DNA from: Pleurodeles waltl
Lineage: Eukaryota > Chordata > Amphibia > Caudata > Salamandridae
NCBI RefSeq assembly: GCF_031143425.1
Contig: NC_090448.1
Span: 333,696,177-333,760,176 of the forward strand
DNA: 64,000 nt
Direction: 5' to 3'
Below, piece by piece: positions 12,701 through 24,249 of the stretch. Position 1 is the stretch's first letter. Every line of letters starts with the position of its first letter. The notes beneath the pieces are model-generated. The model had not been told where the DNA came from. It ran no database searches and worked only from the letters and a program-made list of their open reading frames with translations. Made by a program: the position numbers and the translations under genes.

Positions 12701-12918
12701 CCAAAAAAATCATTAAGGTGCAAAAGAATGTTGTAACGCTAGATGATGGCAGGGTGTCGAGTATGGACAGAATTTCATGCAGCAAGGAACCAACTGGTAT
12801 GCCCAGACAGGATTCTGACGAGGAAATGGAAGAAGTGCCGGAGCGTTATTCTCAGAACAGACACGCCAGGACCACTAAGCGCCCGACATGGCAGAAGGAC
12901 TTTGTTTTTGAACAGTAA
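9741..12918 (+). pseudogene. Ty3/gypsy pol (PR-RT-RNase H-IN), broken
   Basis: Domains in order are as follows. Protease: VRVFADSCSPFTFM (about 9893-9935; the active-site Gly is Cys). RT: WLCVDLRDLNAN, FSVIDLSSAYHQVEL and the catalytic FQDDILVYG (10200-10930). RNase H: TTDASGKGLGATLSQ, STIERETLACFW, TIGTDHKPL (11150-11560). Integrase: LGLDILGPI, TDNGVQF and ERANRM with all DDE residues (11996-12640), and a basic C-terminal tail. Breaks: a one-base deletion near 10913, judged against the other copy; a TAA near 11080; frameshifts near 11915 and 12310; and a TGA near 12637. Compared with the inverted copy, the breaks are few, so the element is young. Confidence 0.92.
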
Positions 12919-12930
12919 GGAAGGGAGATA
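12917..12930 (+). other. Polypurine tract
   Basis: AAGGAAGGGAGATA lies immediately before TGTTGTAACC. Plus-strand priming in LTR elements uses such a tract next to the 3' LTR. The same tract is repeated at 14873-14886 in the second copy. Confidence 0.8.
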
Positions 12931-13270
12931 TGTTGTAACCATATAATTTATGTATGTTCTCATAGTTCATATTAACCTGTATCATAGTTATTAGTTTAAT
13001 GTCAAAATGGTTAAATAACAAAATCAGTGTATAATTTGCAAACTCACATATTAGTATTAATTTTGTATTAGTGGTATAGTCCAACAGCTCCTAAGAATGT
13101 TGGGCATTGGAATGCCCTGGAGCTTGCCTTAGAATGTTGGTGAAGGACTGTTGGAGAGCTGGAGTTGGAGAGACGGTGTCTGAGGAGTTTCGTGATTAAA
13201 CAGCATAATATAACAAAATCTTACCTGGTTCCATCATTATTCAGGTGACGCTAACTTGCGGAACATAACA
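12931..13270 (+). repeat. 3' LTR of gypsy element, first copy
   Basis: It starts TGTTGTAACC directly after the polypurine tract. The end is either ATATAACA at 13215 (285 bp) or GGAACATAACA at 13270 (340 bp); both give TG...CA ends. The second reading includes the 47-bp inverted repeat. The same sequence recurs at 14887-15226 with few differences. Confidence 0.75.
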
Positions 13271-13273
13271 TCT

Positions 13274-14030
13274 TTGTCCCCATAAGAAGAAACTAAAATG
13301 ATTGATAGCCCAAAAACATGCGAGCGTTTCTCTCTCTATGGTGGAATAATTCATCTCTGCAGCTGTCAGTGACCTTGACGCAAATGCTATAATTCTTTCC
13401 TGTCCCTCTACAACTTGGGAAAGGGTGGCTCCAAGACCCTTCCCACTGGCATCAGTAGTGACCCATGTTTTCCTTTTGAAATCAAATTTTCCTAGATTCG
13501 GAGAGTTCACAATGTCCTCCTTCACCTTGCTAAATTCCTCCTGACATTCCGTATTCCAATCAAATGGAACATTTTTTTTCAACAATGCTCTCATAGGAGC
13601 TGTGAGCTCGGCAAAATTATGCACGAACTTGGCCATGTACTCAGTTAAACCTAGGAAGGATTTGAGTTCCTGCTTGTTGGTAGGTGCAGGTGCCTCTTTC
13701 ACAGCTACCACTAAATCGAGTTTAGGTTCTACCCCATCCTTTGTGATTTTATGGCCTAAATAATCAAATGATTCCACTCCAATTTGGCATTTATCTCTAC
13801 AAATAGTCATTCCAGCACGTTCCAGCGCCGTAAACACCTTCCGTAAGGTAGCATCATTTTCGCTCACCGTAACACCATAAACGAGAATATCATCCTGGAA
13901 GCACATTACCCGGTTTATGCCCTGCAATATGCTTTGCATGAGGCGCTGGAAAACAGCCGCCGGCGAGGCTAAGCCAAAAGGCATTCTGCAAAATCTGAAT
14001 GCTCCATACGGGGTGATAAAAGAAGGCAGA
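13274..14030 (-). pseudogene. Inverted Ty3/gypsy RT-RNase H fragment
   Basis: The minus strand gives an uninterrupted frame of 247 codons (13984-13241). It begins at MPFGLASPAAVFQRLMQSIL and runs through FQDDILVYG, the connection motif LKSFLGLTEYMAKFVHNF and TTDASGKGLGATLSQ to the RNase H region. It corresponds to 10630-11390 of the + strand copy, lacks that copy's deletion and stop, and so shows the intact parental frame. It begins and ends abruptly. At 14030 the sequence switches from inverted RT to + strand integrase through a short cagattcaggcagatt junction. Confidence 0.9.
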
Positions 14031-14874
14031 TTCAGGCAGATTAATTTTTTGTGCTAGTGGACTACCACTCGCACTGGATGATGTTCAAGATAGTGAATCA
14101 GGTGGCTACCCAAATGCAATTGATTTCCTGTCGGAGGCTTTCTTGAGGGAAGGAATACCCAGCACCCTAGTGACCGACAACGGTGTGCAATTCACCTCAG
14201 AAGCCATGAGAGAGTTTTTGATGAAATGCAGTGTACACCATTTTAGAACAGCATTGTACAACCCCCGTGCGAATGGTCTAGTTGAGAGAGCCAACCGGAT
14301 GATTAAGGAGTGTTTGCAATTGGCGTCAATACGACATGTACCGGGTGAAGAAGCTCTTAAGCAAATGTTGTGGTCGTATCACACCACGCCAAATTTAGTT
14401 ACGGGGATTTCACCATTCTTTTCACTCAAAGGAAGGCACCCGGGTACCAAACTTAGTCCTAATTGGCTGAAGGGATTGGAACCATTCGATGAGCAGCGAG
14501 AGGAGGCTGCAACTAAAATCAGGCAACACCAAGAGAAATACAGGAAGTGGTACGATGATCGTTTTGGCATCCAGAGGAGACCATGGAGGGTGGGACAATG
14601 GGTTAAAATTAAGCTTCCCGAACACAAAAAAAGAAATGGTAGCAGGTTTTCTCAACCCAAAAAAATCATTAAGGTGCAAAAGAATGTTGTAACGCTAGAT
14701 GATGGCAGGGTGTGGAGTATGGACAGAATTTCATGCAGCAAGGAACCAACTGGTATGCCCAGACAGGATTCTGACGAGGAAATGGAAGACGTGCCGGAGC
14801 GTTATTCTCAGAACAGACACGCCAGGACCACTAAGCGCCCGACATGGCAGAAGGACTTTGTTTTTGAACAGTAA
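14030..14874 (+). pseudogene. Second Ty3/gypsy integrase fragment
   Basis: It starts inside the integrase core at LVDYHSHWMMFKI; a one-base difference near 14113 shifts the frame, then 243 codons are open to the natural stop. It carries TDNGVQF (second catalytic Asp) and NGLVERANRM (Glu), but the first catalytic Asp upstream is missing because of the truncation. The C-terminal part (WRVGQWVKIKLPEHKKR) is intact where the first copy has a stop. Nearly identical to 12080-12918. Confidence 0.9.
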
Positions 14875-14886
14875 GGAAGGGAGATA

Positions 14887-15226
14887 TGTTGTAACCATAT
14901 AATTTATGTATGTTCTCATAGTTCATATTAACCTGTATCATAATTATTAGTTTAGTGTCAAAATGGTTAAATAACAAAATCAGTGTATAATTTGCAAACT
15001 CACATATTAGTATTAATTTTGTATTAGTGGTATAGTCCAACAGCTCCTAAGAATGTTGGGCATTGGAATGCCCTGGAGCTTGCCTTAGAATGTTGGTGAA
15101 AGACTGTTGGAGAGCTGGAGTTGGAGAGACGGTGTCTGAGGAGTTTCGTGATTAAACAGCATAATATAACAAAATCTTACCTGGTTCCATCATTATTCAG
15201 GTGACGCTAACTTGCGGAACATAACA
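14887..15226 (+). repeat. 3' LTR of gypsy element, second copy
   Basis: Same start (TGTTGTAACC after an identical polypurine tract) and same two possible ends as the first copy (15171 or 15226). Only scattered single-base differences from 12931-13270 are seen, so the two are recently related. Confidence 0.75.
15180..15226 (-). repeat. Right copy of 47-bp inverted repeat
   Basis: Reverse complement of 7831-7877 apart from one base. It is followed by tctttg, which also follows the first LTR copy at 13271-13276. Confidence 0.85.
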
Positions 15227-15234
15227 TCTTTGTT

Positions 15235-15252
15235 ATCCCATCCTCGTCGCCA
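15235..15252 (-). other. tRNA-Ser(GCU)-type primer binding site
   Basis: On the + strand the 18 bases ATCCCATCCTCGTCGCCA equal the 3' end of vertebrate tRNA-Ser(GCT) with its added CCA, as I know that tRNA. On the minus strand this is TGGCGACGAGG..., the expected form of an LTR-element primer binding site. It belongs to a minus-oriented leader. That is either an inverted copy of the gypsy leader or the leader of the minus-strand retroviral element, with the gypsy complex inserted between leader and gag. Confidence 0.65.
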
Positions 15253-15284
15253 ACATAATTGGAAATAGTCTTTCTCATTCAACC

Positions 15285-15695
15285 ATGGTTTTCCCAGGCA
15301 AACTGAATTTGGGGACAAGAGTGCCATTTCTGTTGAAGGTTGTGACTCCCTTTCCTGTTGGCCAATCCATCACTCTTCAAGGATTCTTTGAGACTCTATT
15401 TCTTGCATCCTAAAAGAGCAGTTTTTTTAATCAATAGTATCAAGGGACACGGAGTGGACAATCATCTCTTTGTAGGGTTTTTCAGAGCAAAGAAGGGTCA
15501 TGCAGTGCAAAACAGACCATCTTCCATTAGTGGATTGTTCTCTGCATAACGATTTGCAATACATTGACAAAAAAGATCCCCTGCCCTCTTCCTCCAGGGC
15601 TAAAATGTCTCCTCCCACTGTGTTAGCACAAAGAGTGCCTGTCCTGAACATCTGTCAGGCAGCCATGTGGGCTTCCATAAACATGTATCTAATGT
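15285..15695 (+). pseudogene. DIRS tyrosine recombinase fragment
   Basis: The + strand shows pieces parallel to the 3' half of the recombinase in the better DIRS copies: a VGQSIT-like stretch near 15360, a LHPKRA segment near 15405, VDNHLFVGFFRAKKGHAVQ near 15450-15510, and VLAQRVPVLNICQAAMWASI near 15625-15680. Frames alternate and stops occur. It has no terminal repeat attached. Confidence 0.65.
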
Positions 15696-15699
15696 GACC

Positions 15700-18600
15700 C
15701 TCCTGTTTTCTGTGATCCGGGAAGAAGGGAAGATAGAATCCCCTCTAGTTTTGTAAAAGGGGCAGAACATAATCTCCTTTTAATTTACAACTTAACACAC
15801 TCAATTTTCTTACGTTCGGAGTTTGTCCTGTTATGGTCAGGAATACGTTCAGACAAATTACAGGATCAATTGATTGATTGTTTGTTAGACCCTCACACAC
15901 TCTTATAGTGTCATGCTTTATCATCTGGTCTCATCCTGGCCCTTTAAAACAGGAAGGGCTCAACCATATTCCAAAGAGCACTTTTAGATATTGTGGAACA
16001 GTGAGGGAGAGATAAAAATGCTTTGAGATACCCCACTGTCCCATTGTTATTGACTAATACAGACGGGGTTAAGAGTGAAAATTGTAGGTGTTTTTAGGGC
16101 AATTAAAATCCTTACACCTATCTCATTTTCAGCTTTTACACAGTGGCTGCAAAGAGTCCTAGGTAGTGTACTGAATCTAAACAAAAATGTGTCACCATGA
16201 ATTTCAAGGAGTATGTGGAGAAAAGATTTACTTCATAAAATATATGGTATAAGGTTTGCACATATGGTGCATCGAAACAAGCTTCTTGAGAGAGTACTGA
16301 GATTCAGTGGTTGATTTGAAAATTATTTTGTATAATCTGCCAAGAAGGGAGACAGCAGTACGTCTGCAGAATTTGTTATGTCCAATAGGAAGGCTGTTAA
16401 AGAAGGTACTCAACTTATTCTTCAAAGGGATATTATATCCAGCAGAATCCTTATTTTGAACTTCTTCCCCATGCATCAATCTGGATCTCAAATAATACTC
16501 TAACATATGAAGTCACCGGTGCCAGGTGACGTCCTGTTTTTGCAATGTGCCAGGAAGTAATAAAGCAGTCCTTTATAAGCGACGACTGCACTGAAGATAC
16601 CACTTACTATTTTTCAGCTGTAAAGATCCGGCGATCTAGAGCTTCTGAGAAATTCTCAGATGTATTTTACTTTTTAATATCTATTTTTTTTTTACTGGTA
16701 TAGATTATCTGCCTAAGGAGGTCTTTTTGCAGAATTATGTCTGTCACCGACCCACACAATGTCTCCTATTACCCGCCCCTTTGGTGAAAAACAAGCCACT
16801 CGTAAGAAGTGTCAAATTGTTGTTTCAAGTAAAGTTGACTTTTCTTTCCAAAGTAGCATCTGCTTTCTATCTTTTGCAAGTGTTTATCTTGCAGGCTTTC
16901 TTTTCTCATACTTTCCCATCTGTAGAGGAGGAGGGGTTACACAGATTGGATCTTTGCCAGTCCTTTGTTCATTAATTTAATTAGGCTCAATCTTTTATAA
17001 TCATAGGATTCAGACTTTCAGAGTTGATGGGAATCATTATTTTTTTAATTCCGGAGAGCTACGTTTGTTGAAGCCTTTGATAATAAGATGGTGGTGCTGG
17101 TGCCCTAAACACACAGAGTGTGGAAGACTAAGTCAGTGCCACATGACTAGGAAGCAGTCAGCCTAACTCCTGGATAGCCCGCAGTGCCTTGCCCAACCCT
17201 GGAAGGGAAGAGGTGATGTCTGCCAACTTAAACCTGACACTCTGACTCCTCAGGGAAGTTGTGGAAATATATCATACCCCTGTCACTCAGTTACTCAGTG
17301 ACTTACACATGCCAAGACAAGACACGAGATGCAAACTGGATTTCAATGCATTTATTGGAGTGATTGTGTTCTATTGTAAAAAGCGTGGGCTGTGAAAATA
17401 AGTAAAATAAAACCTACTACAGTAATCATCATGACAGTCAAGGTAAAGAAGACAAAACCACCATTCTGTATGAAAGTCTGAAGCCTACATTTTCCTGCCT
17501 AAACCCTATGTCTACATCTGAGAGTATAGTGGTTGTAACCATTGTGCCTCTTCTGATCTAAGGGAGTAAGCCCAACCCCTTACCTGAATAGGATAGCAGG
17601 GGTCTGCCTGTTGTCTGGGTGGCAATCCTTTTGGGAAGCTGAAGAGTCAGGATCAGCAGAGCTGTCTGTAGTATAATGTGTGCCCCAGGACGGTCATTAC
17701 TGGGATGCCCTCTACTCTCCTTAGGCCTACGTGTTGTTTATACAATAACCCATATAGAGCATGAAGAGCAGGCTTGAGGTACTGATGTGTCTAGTGGATA
17801 GGAACTGGCTCCTGGACTGGCAGTACGAGTTGGCATATCATGTACCGTATATGGCAGCTTTGGACAAGGCAAAGAGTGCATGTTGTACAATGGCTGATAA
17901 CATATGCAGCGTTGGCTGTCTCTTCTGCAAAACTGGCAGTTAATTAAAATAAAAAAACAACAAACTAAAGGCAAGCTTTGCTAAAAAAAAAAATAAATAA
18001 AATGTAGGAGTGCAAAAGGCAAAGGTTTTATGCCTAATGCTAAAATAAGAATGTCCAGTCTTGGTGCTAAAGGGATCCTACAACACCTTCAGATAGCACT
18101 TGATTTCTTCATGGGGGTTCTTGAGGACTATTCACTGCTATTAGTTGATAAATAAATCCCTTCCAGGTGTGTTTGGTAATCAGTTCACTCAAACCATGGA
18201 GGAGAAGCTGCTACCTCTGGCCCTTTACTGGGTGTCCAGGTGCAGTCACTGTACAGAGCAGATTCTTGGTCTCCTGGTCATTCCTTCTCCAAACATTGTC
18301 TTAATATGAAAACTCACAATCAATCCCAATTCGGAAGAGCTGTTTTGCAATACTTCTTTCTATACGCATATATGACTGTCTAAACACTCCTATTCAGATA
18401 GCTAAAAGAGTGGTGAAAAAGAGTCGCTGTGTCTGATGCATATTACTTCTTGATTTCTTAATTACCCTCAGCCCTCCCTCTGAGTGGGTGTGTTATCATG
18501 TTTACTTATCTGTTACTGTAGGCCTGTTTGTTACGTCCTTTGCTCCTGTTTGGTCAAAACGGATGAAACTGATGTCGAGGACAGTTGCATCACTACCAAC

Positions 18601-21448
18601 CACATCCTAAGATACCAATGCTGGTACTTCGAAATGTTACAGAATATTTCCAGTCTAAAAGCCTTGCATAAAGATTGACGGACGGGATACTACATAAGAA
18701 ACGTGTCGGCTAGGATAGCCTTAATGTTCGGACTTAGTATCAAACTATAAATAATGCCCCAAGTCTCGGTTTGGAGGAGAACTTTAAAGTAAGGAATCTA
18801 TGGAAACTGATCTGCCAGTTAGAGAGAACACAACCACACATAAATAGTTTGTTCTTTAGCAGTGTTTAGCAACATAAATTATTTTGTGGAAAGCATTACT
18901 CACTGTCATCAGCTTGTCCTGAACCTTCATTCTGAAATGGGTATTAGATTGCTAATAGAACTGGTCTGGCTCTTTCATTTGGAAAGTATAATTATTTTCC
19001 TGAAGCTTCATTCTAAAGCAGTCATGCCAGTGAAGCTAAAATAGGTATGATAAAAGGAGTTATATTGTTGATTGTTTAGAATTTGAAAAGTAATCTTCAA
19101 GCTACACTAATAATGGTGTAATTTTGTTGACATTTTATTTTTGCTTAAACATCCTAATGACAATGGCAGAATAGTGGAAAACATGATAATAAACAAAAAC
19201 TATAATGTTTTGAGAGTGTATTTACACCATTGTGACTTGAACAGCTAAACCTTTAAAGCCATGACTGGAAATTGATACCTCTCCTCTGTGCTGCTATTTC
19301 AGCTCCTGGAATACTTAAATAAGTTTTTGTTAGCCAGCGTACATTATGCTTTGCTATCTGTTTGTCTACACTGGCATGTATTGTGACCTGGCTTACCAAA
19401 TCTCAGCAGAAGAGTATTAAGGCCTATAAGTCTTATTTAATACTGCACAGCAGCCAAAAATGGAGGATGCCCACTCCGCCCTTCATAGAGTGTGGAGGGC
19501 CTCTACATATAACCATATACCCCAGATAATTTTTACGTATGGGCCTCCATAGATATTTCTTACTTTTTGTTGCACCTTTTTGCAAATCCTTGTACAATTA
19601 CATCTAGCCCCCTATTGCTAAATTGCAAAAACATACTTTCATAATGTTGTTCTATTGTGGTCATCTCCTGCTTTTTTGTTCAAACCTGTTTTCAAACCCT
19701 ATGCAGTTCTATTTTTCTGCAGAATCAAAAGTATTTGTTGTGCAGCACTTTTTTAAGCAGTACTGTGTAGTGATGTGTATTTTGAGAATTTGAGGCAAGA
19801 AGGGTGTCTTTTGTAGCATGTTTCAACTGTGCTTTAGTGGACTAACAACACTGCGGTTCAGATTGAAGGAATGCTCATACGGCATGAGTTTGATCTTTCT
19901 TCTTCCCACGATCTCTCCAGTGGATGCTTTGATTATTTACAGACCCTTTAATCCCATTGGTTGTCAGTGATTGCAGGTGATTTTTGGGAGAAAGAACTTT
20001 CAGCAGTGCGTCCATTTGTTTGAAAAGTTGCTGTCAGACACTAAATAAAAGATTGATGATGTCAGTTGGAGGGGTGGGGTAAATGTATGCAGAGGCTGTG
20101 GACTAGAGGAAGCGAAGATATTAGTGGACAAATCTATCAAATTGGAATGGCAGAAAGTGGGAGCGAGAGATCCCAGTTTTCAATTACTTGTCTGTAGCTA
20201 TTAGTCTGTAATCTCACTTCCTGCCTATGCTTGACCAGTTTCCTAATAATGCACTTGCCATAGCAGAAATAAGGAAGTATGCAAAGTTTCTCCTCCACAT
20301 GTCTGCTCACCTTTCCACTTCTCGGTTCCTTATTCCTTTGTCTCAAGAGCAACATGACAAAAAGACTTAAGTAAATTGAATAATGAAGGGGTTACATGAA
20401 AGAAACAGGTGAAGATTACAAAAGTTAATAGAGTGAATTGTATGTTCTTACTCAAGAGCCTTAGCTCTTTTGGGAAACTAAAACACGATACAGTGCTATT
20501 AAAATGGTATGGTTAATTATTTATTTTATGATTGCAAGCATATGGCTGCCACTGTTAGCAGCATGTTTTTCTTTCTTTTTGTTTTGTAGCACGTTTGGGG
20601 AAAAAACGTCATTTTTAAGGCCAGAACTGTTAACTAGGACAGCCCTTGCCCTGAATTCCATACGAGGTTTCTGTCGCACCATCTCTAGCTGCAACAGGCA
20701 TCTTTATAATATCTCGATAGTTTGCAAAGCGCCAAACGACTCTTAACGATTGCGGGCTCAGAGTAAATTGTTCTTTGATCCTTAAAGGATGAGAAGATAG
20801 ATCTTTTTTTATATCTTTTAGGTTTTACGTTTGATAACATGATAAAAAATAAAAGAACAAAAGAACGTCTGTTACAGGTAAGTAAAGTTTTCTTATCCAT
20901 GCCATTCTTTGTATTTGTTCAGTTTCAGGTAAAGCGCTTTAATGTTCCTTAACTTCAGATTGAAATAGCTAAAGCTTAAAAGCTGATGTCAAAGCAGGGC
21001 AGTTCACGTGGGGCACAAGAAAGTGGTGCTTTGAAAAGGCATTTCAAGTGAAAGTTCAACATTAGAAATGTACATCGGATGAAAGATGTCATTTGTTTGC
21101 AATTTATTCAGAAGTAAAATAAAATGCAGTGTTCAAAGATACATATGGAAGGCCCGAGTTAGACATGGAAATATTTTGAAGGAAAGTCAAGAAAAGTTAC
21201 GGAGTTAAAGTTATATGTAAGGATTAAGAAATGTGTAAGGCGATAAATGGGAATAAGAACTGTGTGATACTGGAGTTTACAGTGATCTTTAACATCTTTA
21301 AGAGGATTCAAGACGTTTATAGTCTGTGCCAAATGTAGTTGCCCTTCTTTCCTTCTGGGTCTTATTTTGCGCACACACGGCAACTGCATTGTGTGATCTC
21401 ACTTTTTAAAAAGTCTTATACAATTTCTTGTATGTTTTCTCTTCGCAG
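15700..21448. other. Intronic sequence without recognised genes
   Basis: Long, mostly AT-rich intron. The stretch 16500-16980 has a leader-like, moderately GC-rich feel but no convincing DIRS motif. The stretch 17100-18700 is richer in GC and may be an old interspersed repeat with a tttatt near 17350. I found no splice-bounded RNF123 exon here, though very short exons could be missed. Confidence 0.5.
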
Positions 21449-21523
21449 GATATGAAGAGACCTTGACACGACTTGCCGCTATCCTTGCCAAACACTTTGC
21501 TGACCCTCGTATCGTTGGCACTG
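21449..21523 (+). CDS. RNF123: RNF123 exon (window exon 1 of 5)
   Basis: A 75-base exon follows a pyrimidine-rich tract ending in cttcgcag and is followed by the donor gtaata. It starts with two bases completing a codon, then 24 codons beginning [16 protein letters not shown], and ends on the first base of a codon. The helical, Ala/Leu-rich segment matches RNF123. The donor is weaker than consensus (gtaata rather than gtaagt). The next exon is only 1160 bases away, the shortest intron visible. No similar coding sequence appears on either side. Confidence 0.92.
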
Positions 21524-22683
21524 GTAATATCATCAGCATTAGAGTGGGGACATTGTCCGCGTATATAGGTGCACAATGGAGTTACATGTAATTGCAGGAA
21601 AATTACTACACAAGTGGACTGCACATCTGCTCTTGACAGACGGGTTGGTGTGTTGTGTTCTGTCAGGAGGCGGGATAACAAGGCTCTAATGTAGCGTTAT
21701 AGTTCGCTGCTGAGGGCTTTATGGCCATTAAAGGCCTATAATTACAGACGTGAGAGGCGGGCAAGTGCCTGTAACTAGAGCACCTGTAAGACCGGCATAG
21801 CCCGAGACGGTATTACATGCAGTGGGATAGTATGTCCTAAGGTCACAGGGAGAAACAGAAAGACAAATATTGGAACGTTGAAGAAAGTCAATACCAGTCA
21901 TTATTGGCCCTCTACCCCGTACCTTCTTCAGTGCGGCACCCAACATTCGAATGTGGTAATTTATGTCTGTGCCTGGTAAGGCAGGCTTATGCATCTCTTA
22001 ATGGGAATTTGTGATGGAGCACTAGGAAGTGCTGACATTAGTATGTTACTTGAGGATTAACTGGAAATTGCCAGTGCCAGTTAGAGCCCCATTTGGGAAT
22101 TCAGAAAAATCTTATATGCGTTTCAGCTGCTTTGCATATTTCCATGAAGAATAATCGACTGAAAAGAATAAAGCTCAGTTCATAATTAGACACTTTTGAT
22201 TACTTAGACTCTACATATTGATAGACTGCAGCAATTAGTGTGTTTGAATAAAGTCTACATCTGTTTAGCTGCTGCTAGTGAAATCGCTGAAATGGCTTAG
22301 ATCCTACTTACAATACTTTTATTGTTGATATTGTATTGCTCTTAAGTATGATTTCATATATTATTAATTTTCATTTGTGGACTCACGTGTATGAATGTGC
22401 AGGCAGGCGATGATTTTTATTTCCATTGTTTTTCATTTCTAATACACTCTTTAGACCGCTTCACTGTTGAATGTGATTTTATTGGGAATGTGATTTTACT
22501 GGGTATGGTTTCAAGAGTGTACCCAAGAGGCTGCACAATTCTCATAACCACATTTAACAATGTTTTTGTTCCTATTTGGATTATTGCATTTATTGGTAGA
22601 TGATGACATTTTAATGTGCTTTTACCCAGTGAGGTCCACTTGGATTTTTACAGACGATGTCGTTTTTCCCCTCCTGCCTGTAG

Positions 22684-22771
22684 ACATTAAAGATTCCTTG
22701 ATGCAGGCCCTGGCGAGCTATGTCTGCTACCCACACTCACTCCGAGCCGTTGAGAGGATCCCGCAGGATCA
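22684..22771 (+). CDS. RNF123: RNF123 exon (window exon 2 of 5)
   Basis: An 88-base exon is preceded by a strong pyrimidine tract (tttttcccctcctgcctgtag) and followed by a consensus gtaagt donor. Two bases complete Asp from the previous exon, then come 28 codons including [20 protein letters not shown], and two bases remain for the next Gln codon. An open frame also runs upstream through an alternative AG at 22651-22653. It would add ten residues not expected in RNF123, so the acceptor at 22681-22683 is preferred. Confidence 0.93.
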
Positions 22772-24249
22772 GTAAGTTTTTGCATGATCATCATTCTCAT
22801 ATTGCACCTTTGGGACCATAGGCTTATCTCTTTCTCACCAGATCGTCACGCTTTTTCAGTTACATAAAAGGGGTCTGTTCAGTTGAGGAGAAAAACATAA
22901 CTGGTAATTGGAAAAAAAAAGGGAGGCCGATTTGATAAAGCCAGAATCTATTTCGAATCTTCCAGGTTCCACAAAATCGCATGAACCTGTTTACCTGGAG
23001 AATCTGACAAAGATAGACAAGTCTGTTTGTTTTAGCTCATAACTTCTTAAAGCAGGTTCAATGTTTACTACATTTACAAATACATATCAACGTACAGTTA
23101 GATAGGAATAGTGATTTAATGTTGAAACATGGACGAGCAGCTACAAATACATGTAGTGATGTTATATGTACATAGATAAGTAAAGATAAGTAAAGAAAAG
23201 TATTGAAGCATGTGCACTAATGAGCATATTGAAAAGGGGTTCAACAGTAAAATATGGATATATTGTTGATGACAGTCTGGATGCCGTTCTGGAGAGTTGG
23301 GGCCAGGGCGCCCGAGGATTCATATTGCCATAGAAGAATGGGGGAGGGCACCTTAACAAAAGCAGAATAAGTGTTTGGCTTTAATCACCTCAGAAACAGA
23401 GCCGGCGTTCAAGTACAACAGGCTGCATGCTAATAATGCAGACTGAGAATTGCCATTGAAAACCCTTTCTGACCATGGGGGGCTGCCTATTTATGATGCA
23501 TATTTAAGCATTCCAGGGAGTTTCCTTTGTAAGTCTATATCACTCACTCAACAAAGCTGGAGCAACTATAATTGAGAATATTGTAGGATGTGTTTCGTCA
23601 ACTCACATAATGCAAATTAGGAAAGAAATCCCTGCCAGGGATGCACTTAGAGAAGGTGGCCATGGATTGAGTGTACGCTGCTGCATTTGCATGAGGTGAG
23701 GGGGAAACATTACCTGTAATTAACTGTCTGCCATACTGTCAGCCAGGCAGTTGGTTAGATTTTCCGTTGGTGAGAGCTCGAAATAGGGAGGCCTTTAGTC
23801 AGACACGGTGTTTTCTAATGAAGTTGCAAGGCACAGAAAGCCTGAAAAGGACAAAATAAACTACAAATGAACATAATCATTGAGCAATATACTGTGGATC
23901 AGATGGTCAGGGATATTTGCATACCTTTCCCCCCAGCTTGCACTGATTTCATATGACATCAAAAAAAGTGCAGCAGACAACGAATCACATTGGCCTTCAT
24001 CTCTCGAACCCAAGCTCACCAGCAATTGTTCTCTGTACTTCTAGAGCTGCCCATCCACACTCAGGAGGAGTTGCAAATGCACTTAGGTCTGCTCATACAA
24101 TTTCCAGGACATTTACTACACTTTACCTTGGGGATCTCAGTATTGGGATTTGACATCAGAAGTCTTAGCGTTAGGGTATTTAATGCTTCCTGATAAATGC
24201 AAGCAAATCTTAAGAGGCCATAATGCCTACACCAGTAGGTTATGCAGCT
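22772..24249. other. Intronic sequence without recognised features
   Basis: It follows the exon 2 donor. AT-rich, no coding motif, no repeat recognised. Confidence 0.5.

Larger units (their letters stand above)
7831..15226 (+). mobile_element. Rearranged Ty3/gypsy LTR retrotransposon complex
   Basis: The + strand holds a gag-pol copy (8908-12918) with a polypurine tract and LTR-like end (12931-13270). Next comes a minus-strand RT-RNase H piece (13274-14030), then a second + integrase-LTR piece (14030-15226) nearly identical to 12080-13270. The outer edges carry 47-bp near-perfect inverted copies (7831-7877 against 15180-15226, also 13224-13270). No complete 5' LTR is seen. High similarity between the two halves points to recent activity or recent duplication. 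The complex sits between the retroviral gag remnant and a DIRS fragment. Confidence 0.88.

Noticed and set aside
15235..15252. tRNA-Ser gene
   Set aside because: Only the 18-base 3' end with CCA is present, and genomic vertebrate tRNA genes do not encode CCA. It is a primer binding site in inverse orientation.
17738..17974. Minus-strand 78-codon frame and + strand 60-codon frame as a small gene
   Set aside because: No conserved motif, no splice context, and the frames overlap each other in repeat-like sequence.
22654..22683. Possible longer 5' end of the RNF123 exon using the AG at 22651-22653
   Set aside because: The frame is open, but the acceptor at 22683 has the better pyrimidine tract, and its junction gives the residues expected for RNF123 without ten extra ones.
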